From Anaerolineae bacterium (GTDB lineage: Bacteria > Chloroflexota > Anaerolineae > JAAYZQ01), in NCBI GenBank assembly GCA_016929795.1, contig JAFGIA010000277.1:1-57791 (forward strand): a DNA stretch of 57,791 nt, written 5' to 3'. This document shows positions 15,675-23,772 of the stretch, one piece after another. Numbering within the stretch: the stretch's first letter is position 1; every line of letters begins with the position of its first letter. The notes under the pieces were generated by a model. The model ran no database searches and was not told the origin of the DNA. It worked only from the letters and a program-made list of their open reading frames with translations. The position numbers and the translations under genes were made by a program.

Positions 15675-16082
15675 TCAGCGACGTCCGAAAACCTCGCGCA
15701 GCGTGAGCGCGATCTGAAAGACGATCCATCCTGCCAACCCGATGCCCGCCAGCGCGACCTTGTTGTAGCTGCCTGCCTCTTCAAAATAGACGTCGTCGGC
15801 GGTGACGACGATGGCTCCCACGGGGCGTGACGCCCCACCGCCCCCTGCACCGCCCCCTTCTGCGCCTTCGCCTGCGGCGGGCGGCTCGGGCTCATCGCCC
15901 GGGTGGCGTGGTTCCTGGGGCGCCGCCACTGGCTGTCCAAAGCCAAAGCCAAAGCCATACCAGACACTCGCGACAGGGATGATCGTCCTCTCGCCCACAC
16001 TCTGTGGATCGCCAAAAGCGCTCCGCCAGTGGGCACTTTGGCGAAGCTGCTGAATCGTATCGAACAAGCGGTTCAACGACAT
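15675..16082 (-). CDS. GerW/YtfJ-family protein with C-terminal membrane helix
   Basis: 135 residues. The N-terminal half has the family motif (GERTIIPVASVWYGFGFGFG). A Pro/Gly/Glu-rich linker follows, then a conserved strand segment (PVGAIVVTADDVYF), and a membrane helix lies near residues 110-128. YtfJ proteins are named from Bacillus spores, but the family is also found in non-spore-formers. No other sporulation gene is visible here, so a spore role is not implied. It precedes the topoisomerase gene by 14 bp and follows a second small membrane protein gene. Confidence 0.8.
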   Translation of the reverse strand: MSLNRLFDTIQQLRQSAHWRSAFGDPQSVGERTIIPVASVWYGFGFGFGQPVAAPQEPRHPGDEPEPPAAGEGAEGGGAGGGGASRPVGAIVVTADDVYFEEAGSYNKVALAGIGLAGWIVFQIALTLREVFGRR

Positions 16083-16140
16083 ATGTCCTCTCCTCTTTTC
16101 ACAAGTTCATGCCGGGGCGCGGCTCGAACCGGCCCCTTGC

Positions 16141-16500
16141 TCAATGGGTGTCTTGCTTTCGCCGCCCGCAGCGGGCCAGCCGCCGCACGACCCATAGCAG
16201 GAGCGTGATGGCCACGCCGCCAGCCAGCATGGCGCCTGGTGCCCCTGTTGCCGTACCGGCAAGCCTGATGCGCCTCTGGCGTCCATCCCCCTCGACGACG
16301 ACGGCAACCGGCTTGACGCGCACCAGGCCGGCGGCCCAACCCGACATAGAGCGGGCGCGCAGCGTGCCCTGGCCTGCGGCGTAGGTCAGAACGCGTGCCA
16401 CGGGTGTGAGCTTGTAGCCGGCGACCTCGTAGGGCTCACCCTGCACGGTTACTACTTGCCAGGGGGGCAACGTTGTGCCACCTTGTTCATCACAATCCAT
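16141..16500 (-). CDS. Small membrane-anchored protein of unknown function
   Basis: 119 residues. The N-terminal two thirds are soluble and beta-rich. One hydrophobic helix lies near residues 92-110 (GAMLAGGVAITLLLWVV), followed by an Arg/Lys-rich tail, so the bulk probably faces outside or the tail is the cytoplasmic anchor. The start at 16500 is chosen because GAGGAGG lies 6 nt upstream; the frame is open further, to 16548. It is first in the run leading to gerW-like and topoisomerase genes, with a promoter at 16539-16567. Confidence 0.7.
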   Translation of the reverse strand: MDCDEQGGTTLPPWQVVTVQGEPYEVAGYKLTPVARVLTYAAGQGTLRARSMSGWAAGLVRVKPVAVVVEGDGRQRRIRLAGTATGAPGAMLAGGVAITLLLWVVRRLARCGRRKQDTH

Positions 16501-16538
16501 CCACGCCTCCTCAGCCCAACGCGGCCTCACGCAGACAC

Positions 16539-16567
16539 AGTATAGCACAAAATGAGGTGTTGCGCAA
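16539..16567 (-). promoter_or_regulatory. Promoter for the small membrane protein/gerW/topIB run
   Basis: On the minus strand, TTGCGC (16567-16562), a 17-bp spacer and TATACT (16544-16539), about 40 bp before the ATG at 16500. Confidence 0.55.
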
Positions 16568-16654
16568 CGAACATAAGTGGGGAGGGGACTGCCCGCCAGG
16601 TGGGCGTCATGGATCAGCTCACCGCGGCGCGGCCTGACAGCAAGGGAAATGAAT

Positions 16655-16735
16655 GTATCCTCTCAATAATCTGTGGGATGTAGGGCGGATTGCCAATCCG
16701 CCCTACATCCCACCCCGATTTTTGAGGTGATGCAA
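16655..16735. repeat. 80-bp palindromic repeat with conserved ends, copy 2
   Basis: The left end GTATCCTCTCAATAAT and right end TTTTTGAGGTGATGC match the other two copies. The core at 16673-16713 is a perfect inverted repeat with 20-bp arms and a 1-base centre (GGGCGGATTG / CAATCCGCCC inside). It sits in the 305-bp gap between the divergent genes at 16500 and 16806, which otherwise holds only their two promoters. Confidence 0.8.
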
Positions 16736-16740
16736 ATGAA

Positions 16741-16769
16741 TTGACATATATCAGGTTGTCGGGTATAAT
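16741..16769 (+). promoter_or_regulatory. Consensus promoter of the interrupted membrane protein gene
   Basis: TTGACA at 16741-16746 and TATAAT at 16764-16769 with a 17-bp spacer: a perfect consensus. It begins six bases after the end of repeat copy 2. AGGAAAGAG precedes the ATG at 16806. Confidence 0.85.
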
Positions 16770-16805
16770 GAAAACACGTAGCTTGCACAGAAAGGAAAGA
16801 GATCG

Positions 16806-17381
16806 ATGAAGCGTTGGGAGATTCTGTGGCTCGCCTTTGAAAAGTTTGCCATCTTTTTTTCCTTTGCTGTGACATTCACCGTGGTCATGATCTTGCTTCT
16901 TCTCGCCTTTGCCCTCTTGCATCAGCGCGAGACGCTTCTGCCGCTGAAAGACGGGATAGTATGCGACACGGTCACGGGATTGAACACGCTGCTCGACGAC
17001 TTTGAAAGTGCGGTGATCACACGCACGATCTCGATCAGCCAGACGATCCCGGTCGAGTTTGATCTGCCGCTCGATCAGAACATCACGGTGCGCATGACCG
17101 ATGGGGTCGACCTGCAGCGGCCGACGACGATGGTGCTGCCCGGAGGTGGCGGGCGGATCAATGGCACGGTCTATCTCGAACTGCCCAGCGGGCTGCGGCT
17201 GCCGATCCAGCTTAACACGATGGTGCCGGTGCGCCAGCAACTGCCTGTGCAGATGGATGTGCCGGTAGCGATCCCCCTCAGCGAGACGGACCTGGGCGGT
17301 GTGATCCAACAACTGCGCGATTTGTTGGCACCGCTGCAACTGGAAAAGTTGGAAGAAACGTTGAAATGCCCGGGACGGTAG
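16806..17381 (+). CDS. Membrane-anchored protein of unknown function, ended by an in-frame TAG
   Basis: 191 residues up to the TAG at 17379-17381. One strong membrane helix (about 13-38) is followed by a soluble region rich in alternating strands, with repeated pairs such as ISQTIPVEFDLP and QQLPVQMDVPVAIPL. A helical segment then leads to the stop. The same reading frame continues open for 65 more codons, encoding a second membrane helix. The native protein was probably about 257 residues with helices at both ends. The promoter and ribosome-binding site are strong, so the gene looks expressed. I do not recognise the family. Confidence 0.75.
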   Translation: MKRWEILWLAFEKFAIFFSFAVTFTVVMILLLLAFALLHQRETLLPLKDGIVCDTVTGLNTLLDDFESAVITRTISISQTIPVEFDLPLDQNITVRMTDGVDLQRPTTMVLPGGGGRINGTVYLELPSGLRLPIQLNTMVPVRQQLPVQMDVPVAIPLSETDLGGVIQQLRDLLAPLQLEKLEETLKCPGR

Positions 17382-17579
17382 GACGACGGGACGTGCGCCA
17401 CGCTGAATGCCGGCGTGCCGCTCAAGGCCATGCTTGAGCCGGTGTACGCGTGGACGCAGGTTGACTCTTTTCGCGTCCTGGCGGGCCTCTCGGGCATTTT
17501 TCTTGCCATCGCCGCCGTCACGTTCGTGGTGAATGTGTGGCCGCGCATCCAGGGACTGAGGCCGGCCCAGCAGACGTAA
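17382..17579 (+). pseudogene. In-frame continuation after the TAG; readthrough extension or separated 3' part
   Basis: 65 codons in the same frame as the upstream gene, ending at TAA (17577-17579). It encodes a hydrophobic helix (VLAGLSGIFLAIAAVTFVVNV) flanked by a Cys-containing start and a basic end. Cysteines lie on both sides of the stop (LKCPGR before, DDGTCAT after). Possible readings are a recent nonsense mutation, a sequencing error, stop readthrough, or a separate 49-residue protein from the ATG at 17430, which has only a weak AAGG before it. The following 126 bp to the kinase gene hold a small GTCACGG/CCGTGAC hairpin and no gene I can support. Confidence 0.55.
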
Positions 17580-17705
17580 ACACCCTGCCGGAAGGCTGGG
17601 AGATTGTCACGGTGTGTTCACCCCGTGACGTGACGGATGGCAACGGACCGGGTGGGGGTCCATGGCGCGAAAACCTAGATCGACTCAAAGTCGAGGTGTT
17701 TATCG

Positions 17706-19907
17706 ATGTCCCTCAAGCCTGGTGATACCTTACTCAACGATCGATACCGCATCATACACCAGTTAGGGCGAGGTGGATTCGGCTTTGTGTATCTCGCTGA
17801 GGACGCCCTGCTGCGCGACCGGGTGGCGATCAAGGAGCTGATCCCTGCGCTTGTCGGCGATGAGGCAACGCTCAAGCGCTTTCTGGCTGAGGCGCGTGCC
17901 ACGCTGCGGCTGCGCCACAAACGAATCGTCGCGACGCACAATGTCTTTTCGGAAGGCGAGAACTATTACATTGTGATGGAATACCTGCCCGGCGGATCGT
18001 TGGAGGATCGGCTGCGTGCAGGCCAGGTTCCGCGCCCTGACGAGGCGGTGCAGGTGGCGGTGGAAGTGTGTGATGGGTTGGCGTGCGCACACGAGCAGGG
18101 GGTGGTGCACTGTGACCTGAAACCACACAACATCCTCTTTGACGCGCACGGCTCGGCCAAAGTGGCCGATTTTGGCATCGCGCACGTGCCGGGCGAGATG
18201 CTGACGCGGTCGTGGATGACGCCAGCCGGCTTTGTCGCAGGCACATTGCCCTACATGTCGCCCGAGCAGGCCGACGGGGTGCGCGACGACCCGCGCATCG
18301 ACGTGTATGCCGTCGGTGCGGTGCTCTATCGCATGCTGGCCGGGCGCCCCTACCTTGGATTCGACGAGCGCGAGACCCCCGGCGCCCAGGCCGATAACGT
18401 CTATCGCATCCGTCACGAGGCACCCGTGGTGCCGAGCTTGTACAACCCCTCCGTGCCGGCCTGGCTCGACGCGGTGGTGCTGAAGGCACTCGCCAAAGAT
18501 GTGCACCACCGCTTTCACAGTGTGGACGCCTTGCGTGCGGCGTTGCAGCAGGCGCGGATGCCGGCCCCTGTGCCTGCCCGCGCGCCGGGGGCCGGCCCCG
18601 TGCCCCCCGTGCCCGAGACGCGAGCAATCCCTGCCCGGCGGGGAGGGCGCCTTGCCGCACCGCAGGCTGGTGCGGTGCCTGGCAGGGCCACCGTGCGACC
18701 GGCGCTGCTGTGGGGTTTGGCAGGGACGGCTGGGGTATTGGCGGTGATCTTGATCGTGGCCGTCGTGGCCCTGCTCGGACGCGGTGGCGGTGACCCCTCG
18801 ACCCCTGTCGCCATCGTGACCGCAACCCACACGCTGGCGCTATCCCCCGTGCCCGAGAGCACGCCCGCCTCGACCGATGTGCCGACCGACCTGCCCACCC
18901 ACCCCGCCACCGCGCAGCCGGCAGATACATACACGGCCGCTCCTGTCGTCCAGGACGATCCACCCCTGCCCACCGACACCCCGTCGCCCGTGCCCACCGA
19001 TACACCTGCCCTGCCGACAGACACCCCGATTCCTCTGCCCACCGACACGCCCGTCCCGCCCACGAATACACCCACCCCTCTGCCCACCGACACCCCTGTC
19101 CCACCGACCCGCACGCCCACCCCGCGCCCGCCTTCCATCGGCGACACGGCCCCGCGTCAGAAAGACGGGGCGACGATGGTCTTTGTGCCGGCGGGGGACT
19201 TTCGCATGGGTAGCAGCGATGCGGACATTGACGCCATCCTCGCCGCGTGCAGCGGATGCCAACGCGCCTGGTACGCCGACGAGCAGCCGCAGCACACCGT
19301 GTACCTGGATGCATTCTGGATCGACCGTACCGAGGTGACCAATGCCCAATTTCGCAAGTGCGTCGACGCGGGGGTATGCCAGGCGCCGACCACGTGCGAT
19401 GGCGGCTCGCCGACCTACGGCGACGGCTCCAAATCAAACCACCCCGTGGTGTGCGTGAGCTGGCACCAGGCCCGCGCCTACTGTGAGTGGGTGGGGGCGC
19501 GCCTGCCGACCGAGGCAGAGTGGGAGAAGGCGGCGCGCGGTACAGATGGGCGCAAGTACCCGTGGGGAGGCGCGGCCGGGGATTGCAGCCGGATGCAATC
19601 GAACAACTGCGGGGGGCAAACGGCCGTCGCAGGCAGCAAGCCCGCTGGTGCCAGTCCCTATGGCGCGCTCGACATGGCGGGCAATGTGTGGGAATGGGTG
19701 CGCGATTGGTATGGTGCCAGCTACTATGCTGCCTCTCCTGCCAGCAACCCAACAGGGCCGGCCTCGGGCGACTCGCGCGTGCTGCGCGGGGGCTCGTGGG
19801 CCAACGGTCCCGATGACGCCCGGTGCGCGCTGCGCATCATCCACGACCCTGGCCACAGGAGCGGCGAATTTGGATTCCGGTGCGTGGTACCATGGGCCGG
19901 GCAATAG
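17706..19907 (+). CDS. Transmembrane Ser/Thr protein kinase with extracellular FGE-sulfatase-like domain
   Basis: 733 residues. The cytoplasmic kinase domain (about 12-280) has the glycine loop GRGGFGFVYLA, Lys43 (AIKE), a catalytic loop HCDLKPHN with Asp137, and DFG at 155-157. The usual HRD Arg is Cys, as in some bacterial kinases. A membrane helix lies near 333-358, then a Pro/Thr linker of repeated PTDTP units. From about residue 489 the protein has a formylglycine-generating-enzyme/SUMF1-like domain: MVFVPAGDFRMGS, RLPTEAEWEKAARG, AGNVWEWVRDW and LRGGSWAN. GAGGTG precedes the ATG. The FGE-like part probably senses or binds something outside the cell. Confidence 0.93.
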   Translation: MSLKPGDTLLNDRYRIIHQLGRGGFGFVYLAEDALLRDRVAIKELIPALVGDEATLKRFLAEARATLRLRHKRIVATHNVFSEGENYYIVMEYLPGGSLEDRLRAGQVPRPDEAVQVAVEVCDGLACAHEQGVVHCDLKPHNILFDAHGSAKVADFGIAHVPGEMLTRSWMTPAGFVAGTLPYMSPEQADGVRDDPRIDVYAVGAVLYRMLAGRPYLGFDERETPGAQADNVYRIRHEAPVVPSLYNPSVPAWLDAVVLKALAKDVHHRFHSVDALRAALQQARMPAPVPARAPGAGPVPPVPETRAIPARRGGRLAAPQAGAVPGRATVRPALLWGLAGTAGVLAVILIVAVVALLGRGGGDPSTPVAIVTATHTLALSPVPESTPASTDVPTDLPTHPATAQPADTYTAAPVVQDDPPLPTDTPSPVPTDTPALPTDTPIPLPTDTPVPPTNTPTPLPTDTPVPPTRTPTPRPPSIGDTAPRQKDGATMVFVPAGDFRMGSSDADIDAILAACSGCQRAWYADEQPQHTVYLDAFWIDRTEVTNAQFRKCVDAGVCQAPTTCDGGSPTYGDGSKSNHPVVCVSWHQARAYCEWVGARLPTEAEWEKAARGTDGRKYPWGGAAGDCSRMQSNNCGGQTAVAGSKPAGASPYGALDMAGNVWEWVRDWYGASYYAASPASNPTGPASGDSRVLRGGSWANGPDDARCALRIIHDPGHRSGEFGFRCVVPWAGQ

Positions 19908-19970
19908 ATCTCGTTGATCATAGGCTGTGTGTTGGACACATCCACGTAGGGAGGAAAGGGGAGCAGGGCC

Positions 19971-21206
19971 ATGTTCGAAGCGATTCTGACCGAGGAACAG
20001 ACACGGCTGCGCGACGAGATGCGGGCGTTCGTCAAGGGGGTGCCGCAGCAGCTCATCCTGGATATGGACGCGGATCAGGTGCGCTATCCGCGCGAGTATG
20101 TGCAGGCGCTGGGTGAAGCCAGCTTGCTTGGGCTGCGTTTTGCGACAGAGTATGGCGGGCGCGGGTTGGGGTGGACCGACGAGATCGTAGCGCTGGAGGA
20201 GGTGGGCGTGCTCGGCACCTCGCTGGCCTGCCTCTATTCCCTGCCCAGCATCGTGGGTGAGGCGATCCACGTCTTTGGCACGCCGGAGCAAAAGGCGCGC
20301 TGGCTGCGGCCCATCGTCGAGGGCAAGCTGACCGTGGCCGAGGCACTGACCGAGCCCCGGGGCGGCTCTGACTTTTTTGGGACGACCACCACCGCCCGGC
20401 GTGAGGGGGATCACTATGTGCTGGAAGGGCAGAAGCGGTTCGTGGTCGGCGCCGAGGGAGCCGACGTGCTGCTGGTCTATGCCCGCACCGACCCCGAGGC
20501 CCAGCCCCACGAGGGCCTCAGCCTCTTTCTGGTGGAGCGTGGGCCAGGGGTGGACGTGGAACACGTCTATGGGCTGATGGGCACACGGGGCGGCGGCACA
20601 GGGCGGCTGCGCTTTCGCGACGCGCGGGTGCCGGCGGAGAACCTGATCGGCCCCGAGAATGGCGCGGCGGCCATCTTTTACCAGATGATGATCCCCGAAC
20701 GGATGACGAGTGCCGCCGGGGCACTGGGCATGGGGCGCGCCGCGCTGGAGGTGGCGGCCCGTTACTCGGACCGGCGTAAGGCCTTTGGGCACAAGATCCG
20801 CAACTTTCAGGCGGTGGGCTTCAAAGTAGCCGACAGCATCACCCAGCTCGACGCGGCACGCATGTTAGTCTATGGCGCGGCGCGGGCGATCGATGCCGGC
20901 GATGATCCACGTCGCTGTCGCCGGTTGGTCTCGGAATCGAAAAAGTTCGCCACCGACACCGCCTGGCAGGTAGTCAATCACGCCATGCAGATCATGGGGG
21001 GCATCGGCTACACGGATGTGTATCCCATCGAGCGGCTGATGCGTGATACACGGCTGATCATGATCTGGACGGGCACTAACGAGATCATGGCGTCGATCAT
21101 CGAGCACGAGTACTACCGGGAGCTTTTGGGCAGGGGCGCCGTGGTGCGTGACGTCGAAGAAGACGCGCCGGACGCAGACCGGGTGGAAGAAAAGGTGTAT
21201 GAGTAA
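19971..21206 (+). CDS. Acyl-CoA dehydrogenase family protein
   Basis: 411 residues; FAD-dependent alpha,beta-dehydrogenation of an acyl-CoA, or a related reaction. Family regions are present in order: [52 protein letters not shown] and [20 protein letters not shown]. Where many members have the catalytic Glu in (Y)EGT, this protein reads IWTGTNEIM. The base must therefore lie elsewhere, as in isovaleryl- and long-chain enzymes, or the activity differs. AGGAAAGGGGAG precedes the ATG. It lies 63 bp after the kinase gene and is followed by a GCTGCCT/AGGCAGC hairpin at 21209-21228. Confidence 0.9.
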   Translation: MFEAILTEEQTRLRDEMRAFVKGVPQQLILDMDADQVRYPREYVQALGEASLLGLRFATEYGGRGLGWTDEIVALEEVGVLGTSLACLYSLPSIVGEAIHVFGTPEQKARWLRPIVEGKLTVAEALTEPRGGSDFFGTTTTARREGDHYVLEGQKRFVVGAEGADVLLVYARTDPEAQPHEGLSLFLVERGPGVDVEHVYGLMGTRGGGTGRLRFRDARVPAENLIGPENGAAAIFYQMMIPERMTSAAGALGMGRAALEVAARYSDRRKAFGHKIRNFQAVGFKVADSITQLDAARMLVYGAARAIDAGDDPRRCRRLVSESKKFATDTAWQVVNHAMQIMGGIGYTDVYPIERLMRDTRLIMIWTGTNEIMASIIEHEYYRELLGRGAVVRDVEEDAPDADRVEEKVYE

Positions 21207-21233
21207 AAGCTGCCTCACGGCAGGCAGCGTGAC

Positions 21234-21262
21234 TTGGCCCGGAGACGGTTTTCGGGTATAAT
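21234..21262 (+). promoter_or_regulatory. Promoter of the membrane-anchored unknown gene
   Basis: TTGGCC at 21234-21239, a 17-bp spacer and TATAAT at 21257-21262; expected start near 21269. Confidence 0.6.
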
Positions 21263-21312
21263 AACGACGGCTTGCGTGCCAGCTCTTTGTGATGGAGGTG
21301 TCAGGAGGGACG

Positions 21313-22134
21313 ATGGAAGGTCTCGATCCACGGCTCTTGGAGCTGATCCTTTATCTCTTGATCGGTCTGGTCATTCTGACCCTGATCGGCCTCGCGCTCT
21401 ATGTCGTGCTGGCAAACCGGCGCCAGCGCGCCAAGCTCACCGAGGCGTATGAGGAGGAGCGCCTGGCCCCCCGCCCCACCCTGCAATTGACCGGGCAGAT
21501 CCTGTCACTCGTGCGCGAGCAGCCCGGTGGTCCGCTCCTGGTCGAGGTGGCCGGCCACCGCTACCGGCGCATGACAGAGATACAGGATCCTCAGAGCCGG
21601 CGCCAGATTGTCCAGGCGGCTACGGAATTGGTGCACTTTACCGGCGCGTTGGGCAGACAGGAGTCGGGCAAACCGGCGCCCCTGGAAAAGACGTACCGCT
21701 GGCGCGAGGATCTGCGCGAGGAAAGCCGCTCAGAGCTGCGCCGTGGAAGTAGTGGCCTGGACCAGCCGCCTGCACCCGTGCTGCCACGCGAGGACCTGGA
21801 AGCACAATTCTTGAGCTCGCTGAGCGAGATGGGGGCCTTTTCCCCTCCAGAAAAGGCCACCCTGGTGAGCTCTATCCAGCACAGGCTATCTCCCAAGGGG
21901 ATGGATAGTGAGACATCGCGCACCTTTGTCGACGAGATCGAGGTGATCGTCCAGCGCAAGATCCAATTGATCCCGGCCCTGGCGCGGCGCGACATACACG
22001 TACGCCAGACCGCCGGGGGGATGGTGCGATTTGTGTTCGAGGGCCATGAGTATGAGAGCCTCGACGACATCCCGAACATGACAGTGCGCGAGGTGATCAA
22101 AGAGGCGATCCGGGAGTGGGACGAGACGACGTGA
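21313..22134 (+). CDS. Membrane-anchored protein of unknown function
   Basis: 273 residues. One N-terminal membrane helix (about 9-32, LLELILYLLIGLVILTLIGL) is followed by a cytoplasmic region with a charged, flexible middle. The C-terminal ~75-residue domain contains FVDEIEVIVQRKIQLIPAL, then FVFEGHEYESLDDIPNMTV. The second half reads like a small fold that repeats the phrase 'measure of a bracketed value', but I do not recognise it. ATG 21313 is preceded by AGGAGGG. In-frame GTG 21289 and ATG 21292 are alternatives without a good site. It has its own promoter and converges on the MBL gene. Confidence 0.72.
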   Translation: MEGLDPRLLELILYLLIGLVILTLIGLALYVVLANRRQRAKLTEAYEEERLAPRPTLQLTGQILSLVREQPGGPLLVEVAGHRYRRMTEIQDPQSRRQIVQAATELVHFTGALGRQESGKPAPLEKTYRWREDLREESRSELRRGSSGLDQPPAPVLPREDLEAQFLSSLSEMGAFSPPEKATLVSSIQHRLSPKGMDSETSRTFVDEIEVIVQRKIQLIPALARRDIHVRQTAGGMVRFVFEGHEYESLDDIPNMTVREVIKEAIREWDETT

Positions 22135-22150
22135 TCGACTGCCATGTCAA

Positions 22151-23005
22151 TCAATCGTCGAGGGGCAACTCTTCCAGTTGAAACCGATCCGGCCGCTCGG
22201 TGGCGTGCAGGTATCCGGCGGCAATCTCTGGGTGGTGCTCGAAAAGGAGAAGGACATGGTTGTCGATGGCCCAGCGTGCCACATTTCGCTTCGTCTCGAT
22301 ACTGACCATCGGTTCGAGGTCGTAGGCAGCCACCCACGCCAGCCGCTCGAGGTGCACGGGCCACGAGGCCAGGTCCCCCAGAAAGAGGGCCGTGTGCCCA
22401 CCACTCTCTATGACCACGCACTGGTGGGCGCGCGTGTGCCCTGGTGTCACGATCACGCGCACCTCATCCGTCAGGCGCGTGTCCCCCATCAGCACGCGTA
22501 GTTGACCGCTGCGCTGCAGAGTCTCCCAGTTTTCAGGAAGGTACGTGGCGCGTGTGCGCTCGTTGGGAAACGATGCGTCGGCCAGCTCGAGACGCTGGAC
22601 GCAGTAAGTGGCCCATGGAAAGGTGGCGACGATCTCGCCCGTGTCGTCACGGTGGGTATTCCCGCCACAGTGGTCGCTGTGCAGGTGGGTGTTCACTACC
22701 AGATCGATGTCGAGCGGGCCGATGCCGAGCGCTTCGAGGCTGCCCAGCAGGCGGCGCTCACCCTGCAAGCTGATAAATCCCCGCTCCTTGTCCGATAGCT
22801 TGTCGCCATAGCCAGTGTCGACCAGGATGCGCTGTTGATCGGTCTGGATCAGCAGGCACCGGCTCTCGAACCTGATGCGATTTTGCTCGTCAGCGCCTGC
22901 GACTTGGGACCAGAGCGTTTTGGGGACAAGGCCGAACAGTCCGCCGCCATCCTCCCAGTAGGTTCCATCCGACACGACGTGCAGGTCGAGCTTCCCGAAA
23001 CGCAT
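22151..23005 (-). CDS. MBL-fold metallo-hydrolase
   Basis: 284 residues of the metallo-beta-lactamase fold. The metal motif THLHSDHCGGN (HxHxDH) lies near residues 108-118, a further metal His in TPGHTRAHQ, and a bridging Asp region in LFLGDLASWP. The arrangement resembles lactonase-type (AHL lactonase, AttM-like) enzymes with a short upstream strand region (LVDTGYGDK). Substrate not assignable. AGGAGCGG precedes the ATG. It lies downstream of the oxidoreductase operon on the same strand, but 221 bp with two inverted repeats separate them. Confidence 0.87.
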   Translation of the reverse strand: MRFGKLDLHVVSDGTYWEDGGGLFGLVPKTLWSQVAGADEQNRIRFESRCLLIQTDQQRILVDTGYGDKLSDKERGFISLQGERRLLGSLEALGIGPLDIDLVVNTHLHSDHCGGNTHRDDTGEIVATFPWATYCVQRLELADASFPNERTRATYLPENWETLQRSGQLRVLMGDTRLTDEVRVIVTPGHTRAHQCVVIESGGHTALFLGDLASWPVHLERLAWVAAYDLEPMVSIETKRNVARWAIDNHVLLLFEHHPEIAAGYLHATERPDRFQLEELPLDD

Positions 23006-23029
23006 GGTGCCGCTCCTGAAAAATCATGG

Positions 23030-23101
23030 TTCACCGCCAAGACCCAAGATCTCCAGACGATAAATGCTCAGTCTTGGCGCTCTTGGCATCTTGGCGGTGA
23101 A
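23030..23101. repeat. Inverted repeat with 13-bp arms (TTCACCGCCAAGA type)
   Basis: Perfect arms TTCACCGCCAAGA (23030-23042) and TCTTGGCGGTGAA (23089-23101) enclose further CTTGG/CCAAG words. It lies just upstream of the MBL gene. Its wording resembles a dispersed repeat rather than a gene-specific operator. Confidence 0.65.
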
Positions 23102-23135
23102 AGTGCCTCCCCAATCGAGCTCTCTCAACACCTGG

Positions 23136-23230
23136 CTAGATCCAAACCCTTTCGAATAGGGCTCAAGCCCCCGTCCCCAGGGGCGGCCCGAGACGGGCCT
23201 GGGAGCCTATTTGAAAGGGTTTGTGGCTAG
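23136..23230. repeat. Long imperfect inverted repeat at the 3' end of the oxidoreductase operon
   Basis: The left arm from CTAGATCCAAACCCTTTC and the right arm ending GAAAGGGTTTGTGGCTAG pair over about 25 bp with few mismatches, enclosing a GC-rich inner region. The right arm includes the TAG stop of the gamma subunit gene. On the minus strand it would form a large hairpin right after translation ends, so it may protect or terminate the transcript. There is no T-run. Confidence 0.6.
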
Positions 23231-23769
23231 GTCCCGCGGACAAAGGCCACGCCGCAGTCGAGTGCGCGCTTGTTCGGCTCGACGATCTTTTGGCGATGCG
23301 CGGGAATGTGCTCGTGCATGCTGCGCTTGATGCTGTCGAGAGGCACAATCTCGCGGGTGCCAAGCATGGCGCCGAGGAGGATGACGTTCGCCATTTTGAC
23401 GTTGCCCAGCTCGGAAGCCAGATCGTTGGCCGGGATATACACCGTCTCGATATCGTCGCGCCCTGATCGGTCGCGCACCAGGGTCGAGTTGGCCACCAGC
23501 ACGCCGCCGGGCTTGACGAGCGGCTCGTACTTTTCCATCGAGGCCGGGTTCATGACGATGCACATCGTGGGCTGGCGGATAATGGGTGAGCCGATAACCT
23601 CGTCGGACAGGATGATGATGCAGTGTGCCGTACCGCCCCGCATCTCGGGACCATAGGACGGGATCCACGTCACTTGCCAACCTTCGTCCATGCCCGTGTA
23701 GGCGAGTAACTGCCCTGCAAAAAGGGCGCCCTGCCCCCCAAAGCCAGAGATGATCACTTCTTCATGCAT
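23227..23769 (-). CDS. 2-oxoacid:ferredoxin oxidoreductase, gamma subunit
   Basis: 180 residues. It shows the family N-terminus (IISGFGGQGALFAGQLLAYTGM) and the later segments SYGPEMRGGTAHC and LGAMLGTREIVPLDSIK, all typical of the gamma domain of KOR/VOR-type enzymes. It works with the alpha and beta subunits to oxidise a 2-oxoacid to acyl-CoA, CO2 and reduced ferredoxin. It starts 3 nt after the beta gene, with AAGGAG inside that gene's end. It is the last gene of the operon. Confidence 0.92.
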   Translation of the reverse strand: MHEEVIISGFGGQGALFAGQLLAYTGMDEGWQVTWIPSYGPEMRGGTAHCIIILSDEVIGSPIIRQPTMCIVMNPASMEKYEPLVKPGGVLVANSTLVRDRSGRDDIETVYIPANDLASELGNVKMANVILLGAMLGTREIVPLDSIKRSMHEHIPAHRQKIVEPNKRALDCGVAFVRGT

Positions 23770-23772
23770 AAC

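Noticed and set aside
17537..17725. A 62-codon plus-strand frame before the kinase
   Set aside because: It overlaps the readthrough extension and the kinase start in another frame, with no ribosome-binding site.
18958..19130. Tandem CCCACCGACAC-type DNA repeat
   Set aside because: It encodes the Pro/Thr linker of the kinase and needs no separate function.
21209..21228. GCTGCCT/AGGCAGC hairpin after the acyl-CoA dehydrogenase as a terminator
   Set aside because: The stem is good but no T-run follows, so a rho-independent terminator is not supported.
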